A stretch of 64,000 nucleotides of DNA from contig CM041781.1 of NCBI GenBank assembly GCA_023374045.1, positions 142,902,982-142,966,981 on the forward strand, in the 5' to 3' direction. The notes under the pieces were generated by a model. That model ran no database searches and was not told the DNA's origin. It was given only the letters and a program-made list of their open reading frames with translations. Below are positions 60,253 to 64,000 of the stretch, piece by piece (position 1 is the stretch's first letter; each line of letters starts with the position of its first letter). The stretch is from Limonium bicolor. Its lineage: Eukaryota > Streptophyta > Magnoliopsida > Caryophyllales > Plumbaginaceae. A program made the position numbers and the translations under genes.

Positions 60253-61597
60253 TAGACCTGGCAATTTGGGTCGTTGGGTCGGGTTGATATCAACCCTAAC
60301 CCAACCCATTTAAAATATCATCAACCCCAACCCAACCCAAAAATAGATGGGTCAGAAAATCATGACCCTAACCCAACCCGTTTGAAATCCTTTAACCCTA
60401 ACCCAACCCGTTTGAAATCCTTTAACCCTAACCCAACCCACCCAACCCATTTTTTCAAGCATACAATAATTTAGATGGATTAGGAATAGAAATTAAAAAA
60501 AAAATCCAAAACATCAAATGCTAGCTGGCACACTAATTAGGATGAAACAAAAGGGAGAGAAGTAATGTTGCTTGATCAACCAAACTTTAACGAATTCCAT
60601 GTTATGCAAAGAATGTAAAAGTACGGCACCAATTTCCCATGAATAGAATAACACGTACTTTTTTCATAAGTTTATATTTATCAATCTTAGCCTAAAGCTC
60701 TACCACTGTTGGGGAGGAATCATATCTAGATATGCACATGTTCCTAGTGCCCTAATAAAAAGAGGAATGAAAATGAAAATCTTCATTATGCATTAGAGAA
60801 ATATACTAAAGACAAATCTTCTAAACTTAGAAATAATTTATAAACTAAGAGCTCAAAGCCTCAAACTATGACTGATAGTTTCAAAATAATTACACCTGTT
60901 TAAACTGAGTGGTCATGCCTGAGAAAAGTACAATCACAATCACTTAATCGTTACCAACAGCTGAAGAACTTGTATGCAGCACACTATCCACATTGTTGGC
61001 TTCAGAATTCACTAAGTGGTCTATAATCAAGATTCTACTTACAAAAAATACATATCACCTTTTTGTTCACCCTTCTAGATTATCTGAACATATCTGTTCT
61101 AAAGAACAACTGTGACAGTGAGAATAAGAAAAACAAACATTGGACAGAGATGAAGAGCGACATAGACATAAACAACGACGTAGAGAAGACAAATGGGTGT
61201 GAGTATGCAAGACGAGAGCATTTGGGTTTTCAACATTATGTTAAGGTATGGTTGTGCCTTGTTTGATATGCAGCTGGTTGGGCTTTGTTTAGTTAAGATT
61301 ATGTGATATTATTATAGGTGGGAAAGCCCAATTACACTTGAGCTTAAGGCTAAGGTATAGTTTGATATGAAAATAATATATATATATATGTGAATTAATA
61401 TTTTTATTTTTTATTACTAACAAATATATTTCGGGTTTCGGGGTTGGGTCATGGTTAAGATCTACCTACCCAACCCACAAAATTAGTTATTACCTAACCC
61501 AACCCAAAAAATAGATGAGTCAATAATCAAGACCTAACCGCAAAATTAGGGTGGGGTTCGGGTTGGGTTTTGGGTTGGGTCATAATTGCCGGGTCTA
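60253..61597. mobile_element. hAT-type non-autonomous element, 1345 bp
   Basis: Exact 8-bp duplication ggtgagac (60245-60252 and 61598-61605). Ends tagacctggcaattt and aattgccgggtcta are inverted repeats. Both subterminal regions are packed with gggttgggt/aacccaaccc. The central part (60480-61380) has no transposase. The duplication is unmutated, so the insertion is probably not old. Confidence 0.9.
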
Positions 61598-61605
61598 GGT
61601 GAGAC

Positions 61606-62020
61606 TATAAACTTCTGCAACAGCAAGGGAAACCTAGCGTATCATCTGGTTGACTGTTCAACTAGGTTCCAGTGTGGATTGTTCAATCTCTCAGATAGAT
61701 CCTCAACGTACCCTCATAGCTCAGTAACTCAAGTAGAAGAATGTTTGAAGTGTACACACACCAGCCAACACATAAAAATAGTAGGCTCAATGATGTATGC
61801 TCAAATATGTTGACTTGGCAGAATATGATGTAGACAAATTGTTCTTTTCTTTGATAGACAGGCACGAATCCATCTTCACATAACACTATTTATCAGGGAC
61901 ATAAAGACACAGAAATTGGAACCCATGAGTGGACTTTTGTTCTGAAGGGTTCAGTGATGAGACCACCAATTGGGCTAAGGGCAGTAAGGGGCATGGGACA
62001 GTTCGGGATTAAAGCTTTGA
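61606..62020. other. Spacer
   Basis: No gene or repeat boundary seen. Confidence 0.5.
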
Positions 62021-62338
62021 GAGTATGTATCTTTTAAGGGTGCAAAAGGGCCATCAAGAGTCAAAATAGCCCGCAGTTTTGTAGGTGATCAGGCACCTTT
62101 TGCTTTTGCGGTTGCGCCTTGTTTGGGAGTACGTATCTTTTAAGGGTGCAAAAGGTCCATCAACAGTCAAAATAGCCAGCAGTTCTGTAGGTGATCAGAT
62201 GCCCTTTGCTTTTGCGGTTGCGCCCTGTTTGGGAGTACGTATCTTTTAAGGGTGCTAAAGGTCCATCAACAGTCAAAATAGCCCGCAGTTCTGTAGGTGA
62301 TCAGATGCCTTTTGCTCTTGCGCAAGCCACTGCACTCC
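62021..62338 (+). repeat. 106-bp tandem repeat, three copies
   Basis: Units start gagtatgtatcttttaaggg at 62021, 62127 and 62233. Copies 2 and 3 are closer to each other than to copy 1; copy 3 departs near its end. No ORF across units. Confidence 0.92.
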
Positions 62339-63303
62339 TAAACTAGCTATATTAGAAAAGATGACAGGAGTTTTGAGTTTTATCCAGATGAATATACACA
62401 TTGCCCACCTAGTGGAAATAATCAGAGCCATACTCTGATTGGCAGGAAATCTTTCCTGATTTAAGCAGCACCTTCAGCCGATTTTCAATTGTTACAGTTT
62501 ATCAGTTCTTCTCCTGTATTAACCTTTCTATGACCTTGAGCGAGGTTTACAGTTAGTATTTACAGAATAATAGATAGTAAGACCATTGGTGTTATTGGTT
62601 CTTTATCAATATAACAGCAACTTGGCAGGGATGTTCACCTATATGCTTGTTGAGTTCTATCATTATTCTGACGGGCTCAATCTTTTTCAACCTTCACCTT
62701 AGCCAGTAATCTGAGGTTAGCTTGAGTAAGGCTTCCGAAGCATAGTTCCAATATTATCAAGAATCTAGTTGAACAGTGGCTAAAGTAATAAACTTTAGTC
62801 CTAAGAAAGGAAAACCAAGTGGATGCATATGATGATGAGCATTGAATTTAGTTACGGCGTAGCAACATGTTGGTTTTAAAAGGCACAAAATGGATCCTAA
62901 GCCTAGGTTTGAGGCAAAGGCATCCAATTCGCGCTTTAGCCACCATGCACGATAACAGAAAATAAATATAAAAGTGACCGAAAAAGGAAAAATTCCATTA
63001 AAACCTAAAGTGCATGCTCGAGGTGTGCCTTAGCAAAGCAAAACGAATGTGTCCACAGAAGTATGCCACAGTAGCACCAGGAATGTGTTTTCTGAAACTA
63101 AGAGCAACAGAAAGCTCATAGTTGCAGATACATGTCGGATGAGCTAAGAGAAAGATTTGAGAAATTTGTTTGATAAAAAGAATCAGGAAGTGGATAATGA
63201 TTTAACTTATCAAATTTTGACACTGCAAAATAGTCAGTTATGAGCTACATTTCAAGAATTTTCCTCTTTATTATTCAGGTATTATCATTCATATTTCCAA
63301 TAC
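62339..63303. other. Probable intron or intergenic DNA
   Basis: No coding signal recognised. Confidence 0.4.
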
Positions 63304-63731
63304 TTTGTTCCCTTGATTATGTTTGTATGAAGAACTATGGTGGGTGGCTTTCACCATCTATAAATTCACGTAAGCCAAAAGGATGATATGTTTCCAAAAT
63401 AATCTCTCTTAGATTAAAAAGGGCATGTCTGCCTACAATGAAAGCCTCAGGACCCTAACTACAGCACTGTAGACTAGATATCAACCTATAATTTTCCTAG
63501 CCTCGGTTAAGCCTTGCTTTGTTCCCTTGATTATGTTTGTATGAAGAACTACGGTGGGTGGCTTTCACCATCTATAAATTCACTTAAGCCAAAAGGATGA
63601 TATGCTTCCAAATTAATCTCTATTAGATTAAAAAGGGCATGTCTGCCTACAATGAAAGCCTCAGGACCCTAACTACAGCACTGTATACTAGATATCAACC
63701 TATAGTTTTCCTAGCCTCGGTTAAGCCTTAC
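63304..63731 (+). repeat. 214-bp tandem duplication
   Basis: tttgttcccttgattatgtt starts copies at 63304 and 63518; they differ at only about ten positions. A recent local duplication. Confidence 0.93.
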
Positions 63732-63883
63732 CTCAAACATTAACTTCCATACAAATGAGAATGGGACAATGCAAACAGTTGGTAAAGATTCAAGACCTGT
63801 AACAGAATGAGGCCGAATGGATAGAAGCGCACGCTGAAAATGTTGTATCCACTACGTCGTGCAAGGCACGGATTTAATTCTTT

Positions 63884-63941
63884 TGTTTTTTTTTTACTCC
63901 TACTCCTACTCCTACTCCTATTACTATTACTATTACTATTC
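63884..63941. repeat. Compound microsatellite
   Basis: T-run followed by (actcct)n and (actatt)n. The minus-strand ORF across it encodes a Ser/Arg/Asn repeat and is probably not a real gene. Confidence 0.85.
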
Positions 63942-64000
63942 AGACTCACTACCAAATTCTTGTTCAATCCCAAACAAAGAGTTTCAATATTCTCACTGTA

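Noticed and set aside
60293..60450. Interstitial telomere repeat (aaccctaaccc)
   Set aside because: The motifs are mixed with aacccaaccc, lie inside a hAT element with an exact target duplication, and mirror its other end.
60274..60474. Pro/Asn-rich 66-codon ORF
   Set aside because: Entirely made of the hAT element's aacccaaccc repeats.
63740..63973. Ser/Arg/Asn-rich small protein
   Set aside because: The composition comes from a microsatellite read in frame.

Overview
This window is plant nuclear DNA, most likely from a eudicot; I cannot name the species. The evidence is two Tekay/Del-type Ty3/gypsy chromoviruses with LTRs of about 4 kb, tRNA-iMet primer sites, Ty1/copia relics, Stowaway and hAT MITEs with typical plant terminal repeats, and GT-AG introns. 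Host genes are nearly absent: the only convincing host coding piece is one terminal exon at 58552-58761 (minus strand).

Region 1-13785 is one plus-strand chromovirus whose first few hundred bases lie outside the window. In order it has a 5' LTR, PBS, gag with zinc knuckles, an AlkB-like Fe(II)/2-oxoglutarate dioxygenase, protease, RT/RNase H, integrase with chromodomain, PPT and 3' LTR. The AlkB domain between gag and protease is the standout feature. It keeps every core catalytic motif, although single-base frameshifts break it as they break gag and pol. Gag also carries two short GT-AG intron-like inserts. A third donor at the end of gag can be joined in frame either to the AlkB segment or, past it, to the protease, so AlkB may be an alternatively spliced accessory exon.

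Region 14289-30889 is a second, minus-strand Tekay-type element with a perfect 5-bp target duplication and 4-kb LTRs, but with no intact genes. It looks like a non-autonomous relative of the first element. A 2.5-kb non-autonomous element with copia-style LTRs (21277-23770) is nested inside it, again with a perfect target duplication. GC-rich minisatellite blocks lie on both sides of the second element.

Region 30895-48060 is AT-rich intergenic DNA. It holds a copia pol relic with its RT core deleted, a LINE-type DUF4283/zinc-knuckle ORF relic, and many MITEs. Three hAT elements here have exact 8-bp target duplications (35228, 40994, 45741), and there are Stowaway elements and inverted-repeat MITEs.

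Region 48060-53170 looks like fragments of large non-autonomous retroelements. It contains a degenerate minus-strand ORF with three copies of an acidic motif. Region 53170-64000 has more MITEs, a copia-like LTR fragment split by a hAT element, the orphan host exon, a U2 snRNA 5' fragment, a 1.3-kb hAT element with an exact target duplication, and two tandem-repeat blocks. The right end is probably intron or flank of the minus-strand host gene, whose other exons I could not find.

All calls come from reading the sequence; no alignment or database search was run.
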